Positions 45,565 to 54,215 of a stretch of 64,000 nt of DNA are shown here, piece by piece. Under the pieces are notes generated by a model. That model had not been told where the DNA came from and did not search any database. It worked only from the letters and a program-made list of their open reading frames with translations. Origin of the DNA: Planctomycetota bacterium (GTDB lineage: Bacteria > Planctomycetota > UBA8742 > UBA2392); NCBI GenBank assembly GCA_003576915.1, contig QEVF01000021.1, positions 1 through 64,000 of the forward strand. Reading direction: 5' to 3'. Positions within the stretch are counted from its first letter, which is position 1. The number at the start of each line of letters is the position of its first letter. The translations under genes were made by a program, and so were the position numbers.

Positions 45565-45642
45565 AAAGGCGGCTTGAAGGTGAGATCGGGGCTGATTCAC
45601 TTTGGCCCGACCGGGTTGAAAAGGTGGCCGGATGCCGCCTTT
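45565..45642. repeat. Second copy of the two-hairpin repeat
   Basis: This copy aligns with 16883-16942: core CACTTTGGCCCGACCGGG, then GAAAA.GTGGCCGGATGCC. Base changes between copies keep the last stem paired (GTGGC/GCCAC versus GGTGGC/GCCGCC with one G-T). GCCGCCTTT (45634-45642) can also pair perfectly with AAAGGCGGC at 45565-45573, an alternative structure. It lies just after the EF-hand stop. Confidence 0.6.
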
Positions 45643-45671
45643 CCAACGACCTGCTGAGGCGACACTGTTTG

Positions 45672-45709
45672 ATGAAACGGGGCCAGGGTGACTCCTGGCC
45701 CCGTTTCAT
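45672..45709 (+). terminator. Long perfect hairpin
   Basis: A 16-bp arm ATGAAACGGGGCCAGG (45672-45687) pairs perfectly with 45694-45709 around a 6-nt loop. It is likely the terminator of the EF-hand transcript, though the T-run is poor. Confidence 0.5.
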
Positions 45710-45779
45710 GCCACCGGAGATCTGAAAGCTAACAGTGATAACTTGCGTGACGCCACAAAAGTGCCTTGAAACATGCTTT

Positions 45780-45793
45780 TGACCGTACGGTCA
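45780..45793. promoter_or_regulatory. Candidate TetR-family operator palindrome
   Basis: TGACCGTACGGTCA is a perfect 14-bp palindrome in an AT-rich tract (TTATTTTTTG follows). It lies about 300 nt upstream of the TetR-family gene on the same strand. Palindromes of this type (GACCGnnCGGTC) are bound by many TetR/AcrR regulators. No other regulated gene is obvious. Confidence 0.45.
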
Positions 45794-46093
45794 TTATTTT
45801 TTGCGCGAATTCTGTTGCAAGCTAATGGCATTAGGTTAAGCTCCTTGCCGGACATTGGCCTTGCAGGTTTGACATCGGAATAGACCATCCGGGCGCGTGA
45901 CTCCGGCGGCGAACACCCCCAGCCGCCAAGGCGCACACCCCCGCGCTTGTTGCGCGCCCCTCCTCACTCGCCGCTTCCGTCCAGCGGAAGCGCTCAGCTT
46001 GGGGCCTTGCGTCGGCTGCGCAGGCTCCTTTCATGGACCCGGCCCCTGAGATGCGGTTGGTTCGCGCCGACCTTCACTTGCACCGGAGTCTCC

Positions 46094-46678
46094 ATGCCGC
46101 GCGTCAAAGGGCAGAGTCTGACCAAACGGGACGTGATTTCCGCAGCCATTGCCTGCGTCAAGCGTGACGGTCCCGAGGCTCTGGGCATCAACCGCGTCGC
46201 GCGCGAGCTGGGCATCAAGCCGCCTTCCCTATACAACCATGTGGCGGGCCGCGAGGAGCTTCAGCGTTGTGTGGCGGCCGAAGCCTGGACGCGTCTGGCT
46301 GAGCGGTTCAAGCAGGCCCGCGCCCAGGGCGGCGAGCCGGTGCAGATGTTGCGCGCACTCCTTGACGCGTACCGTCAATTTGCCCTGAGCCACACGGCGC
46401 TCTACGACATCATGGTCCACACCGAGCTCGACTACTCCGATCCGCAGATTGGAACGGCGGCGCGCGCCAACATTGCCGTGTTTGTCGAGGTGCTGTCGCT
46501 CTTCGGCGTCTCGGGCGATGAAGCCATTCATGCCATCCGCAGCTTCCGCGCGGCCATGGACGGCTTCTTTCTACTGGAGCGCAACGGAGGCTTTGGCATG
46601 CCCCAGTCGCGCACCGCCACCTATGAATGGATGCGCGAGTGCTTCATCCACGCGCTGGAGGCGCGCCGCTCCCGTTGA
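46094..46678 (+). CDS. TetR/AcrR-family transcriptional regulator
   Basis: ATG 46094 has GGAG 6 nt upstream. The 194-residue product has an N-terminal HTH (LTKRDVISAAIACVKRDG, then GINRVARELGIKPPSLYNHV) and an all-helical ligand domain. It probably regulates itself and perhaps the EamA transporter that starts 76 nt downstream. The ligand is unknown. Confidence 0.9.
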   Translation: MPRVKGQSLTKRDVISAAIACVKRDGPEALGINRVARELGIKPPSLYNHVAGREELQRCVAAEAWTRLAERFKQARAQGGEPVQMLRALLDAYRQFALSHTALYDIMVHTELDYSDPQIGTAARANIAVFVEVLSLFGVSGDEAIHAIRSFRAAMDGFFLLERNGGFGMPQSRTATYEWMRECFIHALEARRSR

Positions 46679-46754
46679 TCCGTCCTTGACGCCGCGCGCG
46701 GCCATACCATGCTCTGCGCCGTCTGCCGCGGCGCGGCTTGCCGGTGTTCTGCCC

Positions 46755-47729
46755 ATGTTCCTGGCTATCGAGGATCCTTCGCTGGGCGCCCTGGCCGCCA
46801 CGGCAACAGCCTTGTGCTGGGCGGTGGGAGCGCTGTTTTTCACGAACGCCTCCAGGCGCATCGGGCAGTTCAGGGTCAACCAGATCCGCCTGGTCATGGC
46901 CATCGCGCTGCTGGTGGCGGCTTGCGTCGTAACGGGCGCATTTGGCGCCCTTCCGCCCGGGCAGGCGGCGTTGCTGGCACTTTCCGGCTTTGCCGGCCTG
47001 ACGCTGGGAGACGCGGCCTACTTCTTCGCGCTGCAGACCATCGGCCCCCGGCGCGGGGCCCTGGTCCTTTCCCTGCACCCGATCTTTGCGGCGTGGCTGG
47101 GGTTCTGGCTCCTGGGTGAGGCCATGACCCTCGTGGGCGTCTGCGGTATGGCCCTGACGCTGGCCGGCGTGGCCTGGGTGGTGCTGGAGCGGGCACAGGC
47201 GGGCGAACTTCGCGGTTCGCTCTGGCTGGGTATCCTCGGCGGCGTGGGAGGAGCTGTGGGGCAGGCCGTGGGCGCGGTGCTGGCCAAGGCCGGCCTGGGC
47301 CATGCCCCGGGCTCGCTTCTGGACCAGTGGTTTCACTTCACCGATGCGCCCCGCGTCGAGGTTCACGCGCTGTTCGGCACGCTGATCCGCATGGGCGCCG
47401 GCTTTGTGCCCTTGATGCTGATTGCAGCCGCGCGAGGCGCGGTAGGCGCGACGCTGATGGCGTTGCGCGACAGGCGGGCCATGGGCGCGACCTTCGGGGG
47501 CTCGTTCTTTGGGCCATTTCTGGGCGTTTCGCTGAGCCTCTACGCGCTGACCAAGGTCGATTCCTATGTGGCTTCCACCCTGTTTGCTACGGCGCCGGTG
47601 CTGGTGATTCCGCTGGTGTGGGTTTTCTACCGCGAGCGCATAAGCCTGCGGGCCGTGCTGGGCGCGCTGGTAGCCTGCGCGGGCGTGGCCGTGCTGACGC
47701 TGCGCGAGGAAATCGCGCGCCGGCTATGA
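46755..47729 (+). CDS. EamA/DMT-family transporter
   Basis: ATG 46755 gives 324 residues and about ten hydrophobic segments, with the two EamA repeats visible (GLTLGDAAYFFALQTIGPRR and VDSYVASTLFATAPVLVIPL). Such proteins export or import small metabolites. It lies downstream of the TetR gene, which probably controls it. Its end overlaps the TPR gene by 6 nt, convergent. Confidence 0.87.
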   Translation: MFLAIEDPSLGALAATATALCWAVGALFFTNASRRIGQFRVNQIRLVMAIALLVAACVVTGAFGALPPGQAALLALSGFAGLTLGDAAYFFALQTIGPRRGALVLSLHPIFAAWLGFWLLGEAMTLVGVCGMALTLAGVAWVVLERAQAGELRGSLWLGILGGVGGAVGQAVGAVLAKAGLGHAPGSLLDQWFHFTDAPRVEVHALFGTLIRMGAGFVPLMLIAAARGAVGATLMALRDRRAMGATFGGSFFGPFLGVSLSLYALTKVDSYVASTLFATAPVLVIPLVWVFYRERISLRAVLGALVACAGVAVLTLREEIARRL

Positions 47730-50219
47730 AGCGGCGGGGCCGCCGGGCCGGAACTCATGGCGGTCGCGCAGGCGCAGGGGCTCGAGGTAAAGCTCGTCCA
47801 GCACCTGATTGATGAGCGTGGGCTCGCGCTTGAGCACCTCGCGCACTTCCTGAAGCGCGGCTTCGTCGTCGCCGCACTGGGCCAGGGCGCAGGCCAGGTA
47901 GTAGCGGGGTTCAACGCGGCCGGGAAACCGCGCCTGAAGTTCACGTGCGCATGCAATGGCGTCGCGGAAATCTTCGTGTTGCAGAAGTCGGTGGCAGCGG
48001 GAGACTTCCTCGGCGAACTTGCGGGCTTCGTTGGTTTCGTCCTGTTCGTCGAGGCGGCCCTCCAGCATCAGCATCCAGGCCCGCAGGCGATAGGCCCGCT
48101 GCTCAAAGGGCGACACCGCCAGAACCACCTCGATGTGGCGGTGAGCCTCGGCCCAGTTGTCGGCTTCGAACTCCGCGCGGGCCAGGAAGTAGCGGGCTTC
48201 CACGGCATCGGCCGCGCGCGGGTCCAGCTCTTCCACCACCTGTTCGAAGTCGGCCTTTGCGCCCTTGATGTCCTTCTGCGCCAGGCGCGCGCGCCCGCGC
48301 TGCACCAGGCCAAACGTGCTCAGTTTGTCGCCCTTGAGGGGTTTGAGGGCGGCCAGGGCGCCCTTGGCGTTGCCGCGCGCGTTTTCGAGGGCGGCGTGGA
48401 TTTCGGCGGCGCGCGACTCGATGTTCACGTCCACGCCGGCATTGGCCAGCCGCACCTGCTCAAGGAGGGTGAGGGTTTCGGCGCGGTCGCCGACGGCAAG
48501 GTGGGCTTCGGCCAGGTCGAGCCGGATCTCCAGTTGCAGCGCGCCCTCGGCCTCCAGGCGCGAGAAGCAGGCAATGGCCTCGCCAAACCGCTGCAGGGCC
48601 AGGTAGCAAAGTCCGATGTCGCGGTTGATGCCGACGTCGCCGGGGCGTTCTTCGAGTACGCGCCGGTAGCAGTCCAGGGCGCGGTGGGGCTGGCCGTGGT
48701 CGAAGTACATGTCGCCCAGGTTGAGCAGCACGCTGGGGTTGTGCGGCGTAATCTCCAGCATGCGGCGATAGCAGGCCACGGCTTCCGGCAGGCGCGCGCG
48801 TTCTCCGAGGACGACGGCCTTGATCCACAGGGCACGCACGAAATCCGGTCGCAGTCTGATGGCCTCGTCTGCCAGGGTCAGGGGCTCTTCGTCCTTGCCG
48901 AACTCGTAGAAAAGCAGTTCGGCCATCAACGTGAGCACCAGGGGCCGCTCGAAATCGAGATCCAGGGCGCGCTTGAGGCAGCGCCGGCTCTGTTCGGCCT
49001 GCTTGAGTTTGTAGCGCGCCGCGCCCTCGATCAGGCGCGCCAGGCCTTCCTTCTCAGGGGGGGCGCCCTCGACAAGGGTTACCAGGCGCTGCAAGCGATC
49101 CTGGGCCGATTCCTCGGGGGACGACGGGCTTTCCACGTCCAGAAAGTCCGGGTGCAGGCTGACTGAACCCTCATGGCAGGCCAAGGCGCGTTCGACGTTG
49201 CCCTCAAGCTCGGCCTTGAGCGCTTCGCGGTTGAACACGCGCGCTTTGGCTTCGATGGCTTCGGGCGTCCTGGCATCTTCGGCGCTGAGCGTCGCCAGCA
49301 GTTCGTGGGCATCGACAAACATGCCCAGCTGGGCCAGCAGGTCCACCTTGCGCAGCTTGGCGTCCACGTCCGCGGGGTTGTTCTCGATGACCGTGTCGTA
49401 GTCTTTCAGTGCGTCATCGCCGCGCCCCATGCGTTCCAGCGTGAGGGCGCGGTTGTAGTAGGCAATGTTGCGGGAGAGGTCGTGTTCAATGGCGATCGTG
49501 AGGTGCTTGCGGCTTTCCTCCAGCCGACCCAGGTCGCGCAACAGGTTGCCGTAATCGTTGTGCAGAGACGGGTCGTCAGGCAGACGCTCAAGCCCCTTCC
49601 GGTACCAGGCCTCGGCCGAGGTGTAGTCTCCGTTGAAGCGGTAGGCGTCAGCCACCTCGTTGTAGGGACCGGCCATGTCCGGCGCGCGGTCGTGTGCCTC
49701 CAGCAGTAGTTCCAGGCCCTCCTGACGGCGTCCCAGCCGCGTCAGGGTGCGACCCTTCCAGAGCAGGACTTCGCTTTCGTGTTCGGGGTCGTTCTCGATG
49801 AGGCCCTGGGCCGCGCCGAAGGCCTCCAGGGCGCGGTCAAGCTGTCCCATCTCAAAGAGTACCAGGCCCCGCTTGAAGTGAGCCTCGGCGAGCGAGGGAT
49901 TGATCTCAATGGCGCGATTGAAGCTGGAGATGGCCCGACGGTGCTTTCCCAGCTCCAGAAAGCAGGATCCCTTCCAGAGCAGGAGGTCTTCAGCCAGGGG
50001 ACCCTCGGTGGCAGAGACCTTGTTGAACCATTCCAGCGCTTCTTCGGCCCGACCCAGCTCGAACATGGCCTCACCCATGTGGATGAAGACGTCGGGGTCG
50101 CTGAACTCCCGGTTGATGGCTTCTTTGAAGTACTCGACGGCGTTCTTGTAGTCGCCGTGCTCGAGATGGTCGAGTCCGCGATTGTAGAAGTCTGACGGCG
50201 TAATGAGGTTCTCGTCCAT
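47724..50219 (-). CDS. 831-aa TPR protein
   Basis: Almost the whole length is tetratricopeptide repeats (for example DFYNRGLDHLEHGDYKNAV and GDYTSAEAWYRKGLERLP), about 18-20 units. There is no signal peptide or other domain, so it is a cytoplasmic scaffold. The start begins MDENLITPSDFY. It is divergent from the HTH-REC regulator. Partners unknown. Confidence 0.85.
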   Translation of the reverse strand: MDENLITPSDFYNRGLDHLEHGDYKNAVEYFKEAINREFSDPDVFIHMGEAMFELGRAEEALEWFNKVSATEGPLAEDLLLWKGSCFLELGKHRRAISSFNRAIEINPSLAEAHFKRGLVLFEMGQLDRALEAFGAAQGLIENDPEHESEVLLWKGRTLTRLGRRQEGLELLLEAHDRAPDMAGPYNEVADAYRFNGDYTSAEAWYRKGLERLPDDPSLHNDYGNLLRDLGRLEESRKHLTIAIEHDLSRNIAYYNRALTLERMGRGDDALKDYDTVIENNPADVDAKLRKVDLLAQLGMFVDAHELLATLSAEDARTPEAIEAKARVFNREALKAELEGNVERALACHEGSVSLHPDFLDVESPSSPEESAQDRLQRLVTLVEGAPPEKEGLARLIEGAARYKLKQAEQSRRCLKRALDLDFERPLVLTLMAELLFYEFGKDEEPLTLADEAIRLRPDFVRALWIKAVVLGERARLPEAVACYRRMLEITPHNPSVLLNLGDMYFDHGQPHRALDCYRRVLEERPGDVGINRDIGLCYLALQRFGEAIACFSRLEAEGALQLEIRLDLAEAHLAVGDRAETLTLLEQVRLANAGVDVNIESRAAEIHAALENARGNAKGALAALKPLKGDKLSTFGLVQRGRARLAQKDIKGAKADFEQVVEELDPRAADAVEARYFLARAEFEADNWAEAHRHIEVVLAVSPFEQRAYRLRAWMLMLEGRLDEQDETNEARKFAEEVSRCHRLLQHEDFRDAIACARELQARFPGRVEPRYYLACALAQCGDDEAALQEVREVLKREPTLINQVLDELYLEPLRLRDRHEFRPGGPAAS

Positions 50220-50472
50220 TTCCGTCCTGAAGCCTTGGCACTGATGTTAACGCTCGCTGCCTGGGGTTCCTTCACAATCCCGTCAAAGGGGGAGAGAAGG
50301 TAGCCGCTGCCGAGCCGGCCTTCAAGTCGGGGAGGCTGATGGAGAAAGAGCAGCATAGGCCGGAATGCGGAAAATTGCTGGCGTGGTGAAAATGTGGATA
50401 AGTGATGGGTTTATCTGGATTTATGTCAGCAGACACTGGCCATTGTTCTTGGGATTATTATCGTTTTCGGGC
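50220..50472 (+). promoter_or_regulatory. AT-rich intergenic promoter region
   Basis: About 250 bp between divergent genes. The stretch 50390-50470 is AT-rich for this genome (GTGGATAAGTGATGGGTTTA and similar) and should contain the HTH-REC promoter. No precise -35/-10 was chosen. Confidence 0.4.
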
Positions 50473-51057
50473 ATGGCACGGCGCAGCTCACTCTCCACTG
50501 GCGACATCGCCCGGCACTGTCAGGTCACCCCGGCCACCGTGGTGAACTGGATCAAGGCCGGGAAATTGAAGGTCTACACCACGCCGGGCGGGCAGTACCG
50601 CATGGAGGTGAAGGAGTTCCTCAAGTTCCTCGACGAGAACAAGTTTCCCGTGCCTGAGGAGCTGTCACCGGCCAACGAGCGCCGCATTCTCGTGGTGGAC
50701 GACGACCAGCAGATTCTGGATCTCGCCACGGAGGCCCTGGGCGAATACATGCCCAGCGCGACCATCGAAACTTCCGCCGACGGCTACGATGCTCTGCTCA
50801 AGATCGGTTCCTTCAAGCCCCACGCCGTGGTCCTTGACCTCATGATGCCGCGCCTGGACGGTGCGGAAGTCTGCCGTCGCCTGCGCGCCAATCAGGAAAC
50901 GCGCAACATCTTCATCGTCGCGGTGTCAGGCCTCGCTACGGACAACGAGCTCGTCCGCAAAGTCAAGCGCATCGGCGTCGATGAGTTCTTCGCCAAGCCG
51001 CTGAACTATGAAGACGTGGCCAAGGCCCTCAAGAAGCTCCTCAAAGTCGTCGGCTAG
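50473..51057 (+). CDS. HTH-first response regulator (excisionase-like + REC)
   Basis: ATG 50473 gives 194 residues. Residues 1-60 are a MerR/excisionase-like HTH (LSTGDIARHCQVTPATVV, then VYTTPGGQYRM). Residues 72-190 are a receiver: acidic pair D76/D77, phospho-acceptor D122 (LDLMMP), S152 and K175 (AKP). The usual order is receiver first; here DNA binding comes first. A histidine kinase partner is not in the window. Confidence 0.85.
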   Translation: MARRSSLSTGDIARHCQVTPATVVNWIKAGKLKVYTTPGGQYRMEVKEFLKFLDENKFPVPEELSPANERRILVVDDDQQILDLATEALGEYMPSATIETSADGYDALLKIGSFKPHAVVLDLMMPRLDGAEVCRRLRANQETRNIFIVAVSGLATDNELVRKVKRIGVDEFFAKPLNYEDVAKALKKLLKVVG

Positions 51058-51151
51058 CGCCTGCCGGCTTCGTATCTCTGATTTCTGCCGTGCATCGTGC
51101 GCGCGGCAGTGAACTCCTTCGCGATGCTGGCGGGCAGGCTGGTTTGGCGTG

Positions 51152-52123
51152 TCAGGCCAAGAGCCAAGCCAGATGCTCGCGCGTAAGCGTGAAGTCCGGG
51201 CGATGCAGGAACGCGAAGTCAAAGCACTGTGTCAGTTCCGTCAGCGTGGCCGGGCGCAGCTCGGATTGCAGGCCGCAGGAGAAGGCGCAGAGGCCCAGGA
51301 TGCGCGCCGGTGCCACTCCCTGTTCGCGCAGGGCCTTGAGTGAGAGGCCGCCGTCGCGCTTGGCCAGCCGGCGCGCCTCCTCAGAAAGCAGCAGCGGCAC
51401 GTGAGCCCAATGTGCCGGCGCCTGGAGCCCCAGCGCCTCGTACAGCGCGAGCTGACGCACGGTGCTCAGCAGGAGATCCCTGCCGCGCAGCACCTGGCTG
51501 ACACCCATGGCCGCGTCATCGACGGTGACGGCGATCTGGTAGCTGGGCAGACCGTCCTTGCGCCACAGGACGAAGTCGCCCAGGTCGTGGGGATGGGCCA
51601 GTACCGGCCCCTGCACTTCGTCGCGGAACGAGAAAGCCTTGTCGCTGAAGGCAAATCTCCATGCGGGTGTGGAGCGAGACTGCGCTGCGGCCTCGGCAAA
51701 GGTGGCAAAGCGGCCCCGGCAGGTTCCGGGATAGACGGCGCCCTCGTCGCCGTGGGGCGCGCGGGTGGCCTCTTCGATGTCCCGGCGCGAGCACACGCAG
51801 GGGTAGGCGCGGCCGGCCTGAACCAGCCGGTCCAGCGCGCGCCGATACTGCTCAAAGCGGGTGCTCTGATCAAAGGGGCCCAGCGCGTCGTCGGGCCCGG
51901 GTCCGGCGTCCCAGTCGAGCCCGAGCCAGTGCAGATCCGAAAGGGCCTGTCGGCGGAAAATGGGCCGGCAGCGCGGCAGGTCAATGTCCTCGATTCGCAT
52001 GATCACGCGCCCGCCCTCGCTGCGCGCCCAGAGCCACGCCAGCAGGAAGCTGCGGGCATTGCCGAGATGCAGCAGGCCGCTGGGAGTGGGTGCAAGTCGT
52101 CCGGTGGGTCGCGGTATGTTCAC
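51152..52123 (-). CDS. gluQ: Glutamyl-queuosine tRNA(Asp) synthetase
   Basis: GTG 52123 overlaps the upstream stop (GTGA). The 323-residue product has the class I HIGH-like PSGLLHLGN (about 13-22), a zinc-binding-like YPCVCSRRD with GTCRGRF, and a KMSKS-like RLAKRDG. It lacks the anticodon domain of GluRS, as expected. It attaches glutamate to queuosine of tRNA-Asp. Coupled to the dehydrogenase gene. Confidence 0.92.
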   Translation of the reverse strand: MNIPRPTGRLAPTPSGLLHLGNARSFLLAWLWARSEGGRVIMRIEDIDLPRCRPIFRRQALSDLHWLGLDWDAGPGPDDALGPFDQSTRFEQYRRALDRLVQAGRAYPCVCSRRDIEEATRAPHGDEGAVYPGTCRGRFATFAEAAAQSRSTPAWRFAFSDKAFSFRDEVQGPVLAHPHDLGDFVLWRKDGLPSYQIAVTVDDAAMGVSQVLRGRDLLLSTVRQLALYEALGLQAPAHWAHVPLLLSEEARRLAKRDGGLSLKALREQGVAPARILGLCAFSCGLQSELRPATLTELTQCFDFAFLHRPDFTLTREHLAWLLA

Positions 52124-53124
52124 GCCAGGCGCTCCAGAGCGATACGCTCGGCCACCTCCGAGGGGGGCCGGCCTTCGCTCCTGGCGCGATCGAGCACGGC
52201 TTTCGTGCTGTCGCCGACGCGGTCTACAACGTCAAAGCTCAGCTCCCTGCCGGCCTGATGCTCCAGCACGCCCTTGATCAGCGCGCCGGCGTTGGCCACA
52301 AAGTCGGGCACGTAGACGATGCCCCGCGCGTGCAACGCCTTGGCCGCTGCGGGTGATGCAAGCTGGTTGTTGGCACTGCCGGCAATCACCCTGCAACGCA
52401 GGGATTTGACGGCCTGCAGGGTCAAAGCGCCGCCCAGCGCGCAGGGCGCCAGCGCATCACAAGAGACAGCCAGGATTTCGCCCGGTTTCACGACCTGGGC
52501 ACCGGTTTCCCGCGCGGCACCCTGCGCCCGCTCGTCGTCGATGTCCGCGACAAGGACCCTGGCCTGAGCCCCGGCCAGCATGTGCGCAAGCTCAAGGCCC
52601 ACACTGCCCAGACCCTGGACGGCAACGGTCTTGCCCTTCAGGCCAGGTTGCTCGAGGTGTTCGAAGGCGGCCTTCAAAGCGGCCACGCAGCCGCGGGCCG
52701 TGGCCTTGCCGAAGTCGAGGTGGGAAGCCACCCGGGCCGTGCCCTTGGCAACATCCTCGAGGTCTTCATAGGTGGTGCCGACATCCAGCCCCGTGAAGAA
52801 GCTGCCGCCCAGCCGGTCGATGGCACGCCCCAAGGCGATGAAGGCCAGGCGACGGTCAAGCCTTTCCGACTTCATGACGACAATCTTGCCGCCTCCGGCC
52901 CTGAGGTCGGCCAGGGCCGCCTTGTAGCTCATGTGCTGGGCCAGGCGCAGGGCATCCGTCAGTGCTGCATGGAGCGTCGAATAACTGAGAGTGCGGATGC
53001 CCCCAAAGGCCGGTCCCCGCCGCGTGCTGTGTACGGCGATGATGGCGCGCAGGCCCCGCGCCTCGTCGCTCACGAACTGGACGGACTCGGCGCCGAACTG
53101 CGCCAGAAGGTCGAAGCTGTTCAT
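52120..53124 (-). CDS. Glu/Leu/Phe/Val dehydrogenase family protein
   Basis: ATG 53124 gives 334 residues, shorter than GDH and close to LeuDH/PheDH. Visible features are the substrate strand with catalytic Lys (ADLRAGGGKIVVMKSE) and the NAD-binding GLGSVGLELAHML. C-terminal LASPAAAKALHARGIVYVP and DFVANAGALIKGVLE are typical of LeuDH. It catalyses reversible oxidative deamination, probably of a branched-chain amino acid. Its stop overlaps gluQ. Confidence 0.88.
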   Translation of the reverse strand: MNSFDLLAQFGAESVQFVSDEARGLRAIIAVHSTRRGPAFGGIRTLSYSTLHAALTDALRLAQHMSYKAALADLRAGGGKIVVMKSERLDRRLAFIALGRAIDRLGGSFFTGLDVGTTYEDLEDVAKGTARVASHLDFGKATARGCVAALKAAFEHLEQPGLKGKTVAVQGLGSVGLELAHMLAGAQARVLVADIDDERAQGAARETGAQVVKPGEILAVSCDALAPCALGGALTLQAVKSLRCRVIAGSANNQLASPAAAKALHARGIVYVPDFVANAGALIKGVLEHQAGRELSFDVVDRVGDSTKAVLDRARSEGRPPSEVAERIALERLA

Positions 53125-53219
53125 GAAGAGGAGAGTTTGCCACGGGCCGGACGTCGGCGAAATGGGGCATGGTGGGCTGCCCCTATCACCCGCCGCCCTG
53201 CCGTCGCATAGTGCGCCCC

Positions 53220-54215
53220 GTGAAAACGCTTCCACTGGTCGCGACCGTCATAGGCGTCATTGCGGTGTCCATGGCGGCCCCCTACATCCTGCTATCCGAG
53301 GTTCAGCCCTACGCGCTGGCCGCCTGGCGCCTGCTGAGCGTGGCCTTGATTCTGGCGCCCTTTGCCCTGAAGCCGCTGCTGGCAGATCTCGCCAGACTCA
53401 GCGCAGGAGAGCGGTTCAAGCTGCTGGCGTCAGGGCTGACGTACGGCGCACACTTTGCGTTTTTTGCCCTGGCGTTTGGCTATACCAGCAAGGAGAGCGT
53501 GGTGGTGCTGATCGGCGCCCAGCCGCTCATGGCTATGGCCGTTGGCCGCATTTTCCTGGGGGAAGCCATCACACGCTCGATGCTCGGTGCCACGGCCCTG
53601 TCACTGGTGGGACTTGGCCTGTTCGTATGGAACGACTACTCATTTGATCCGGGGCACCTTTGGGGCGATGCCATGGTGCTGATCTGCGGCCTGCTCATCG
53701 TCATTTCCTACGCCATCGGCCGCAGGCTCAGACCGCGCATGAAGCTGACCAGCTACCTGTTCTCGCTCTACCTGCTGGGCGGGCTGGGCTGTTTGGCGGC
53801 AGCGCTGGTGGCGGGCAACGCGCTGTGGGGCTTTCACTGGATCAACTGGTATTACCTGGGCTGTGCCATAATCATCCCAACGCTGGTCGGCCACTCGATG
53901 TTTCATTACGTGGTGAAGTACGTGCCGGTGTTCTATGTGAACCTGGCCATACTGGCCGAGCCCGTGATTGCCATTGTCGTCATGCTGCTCTTGCGTGAGC
54001 GCTTTGAGGTGTTCAGTGCATCGGAGTTGACGGGGCTCCAGACTCTCGGCGGCGCCCTGCTGCTGGCTGGCGTGGCCCTGGGCCTGGGCGTGGCGCGCAA
54101 GGCTAAAGGAGATGGACATGAGCAAGACAACCGGTCTGCTTCTGGCGGCGGCGGCTCTGATGCTGACACTCGGCAGCCAGAACGCGCAGGAAAACCCGCA
54201 ACCGCAGGATCCTGA
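53220..54215 (+). CDS. EamA/DMT-family transporter
   Basis: GTG 53220 (or GTG 53211) gives about 331 residues and ten membrane segments (TLPLVATVIGVIAVSMAAP, VLIGAQPLMAMAVGRIFLG, YVPVFYVNLAILAEPVIAI). The soluble tail after GVALGLGVARK is unusually long and is overlapped by the next gene over 98 nt in another frame. A metabolite exporter is plausible. Confidence 0.82.
   Translation: MKTLPLVATVIGVIAVSMAAPYILLSEVQPYALAAWRLLSVALILAPFALKPLLADLARLSAGERFKLLASGLTYGAHFAFFALAFGYTSKESVVVLIGAQPLMAMAVGRIFLGEAITRSMLGATALSLVGLGLFVWNDYSFDPGHLWGDAMVLICGLLIVISYAIGRRLRPRMKLTSYLFSLYLLGGLGCLAAALVAGNALWGFHWINWYYLGCAIIIPTLVGHSMFHYVVKYVPVFYVNLAILAEPVIAIVVMLLLRERFEVFSASELTGLQTLGGALLLAGVALGLGVARKAKGDGHEQDNRSASGGGGSDADTRQPERAGKPATAGS

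Larger units (their letters stand above)
45555..46093. other. Regulatory region before the TetR gene
   Basis: About 540 bp. It contains the second copy of the two-hairpin repeat (45565-45642), a 16-bp perfect hairpin (45672-45709) and a TetR-type palindrome (45780-45793). The stretch 45800-46093 has no clear gene and gives a long 5' leader if transcription starts near the palindrome. Confidence 0.6.

Noticed and set aside
45779..45810. TTGACC as a -35 box within the TetR palindrome
   Set aside because: No -10-like hexamer lies 16-18 nt downstream (TGCGCG follows), so a promoter is not called, only the palindrome.
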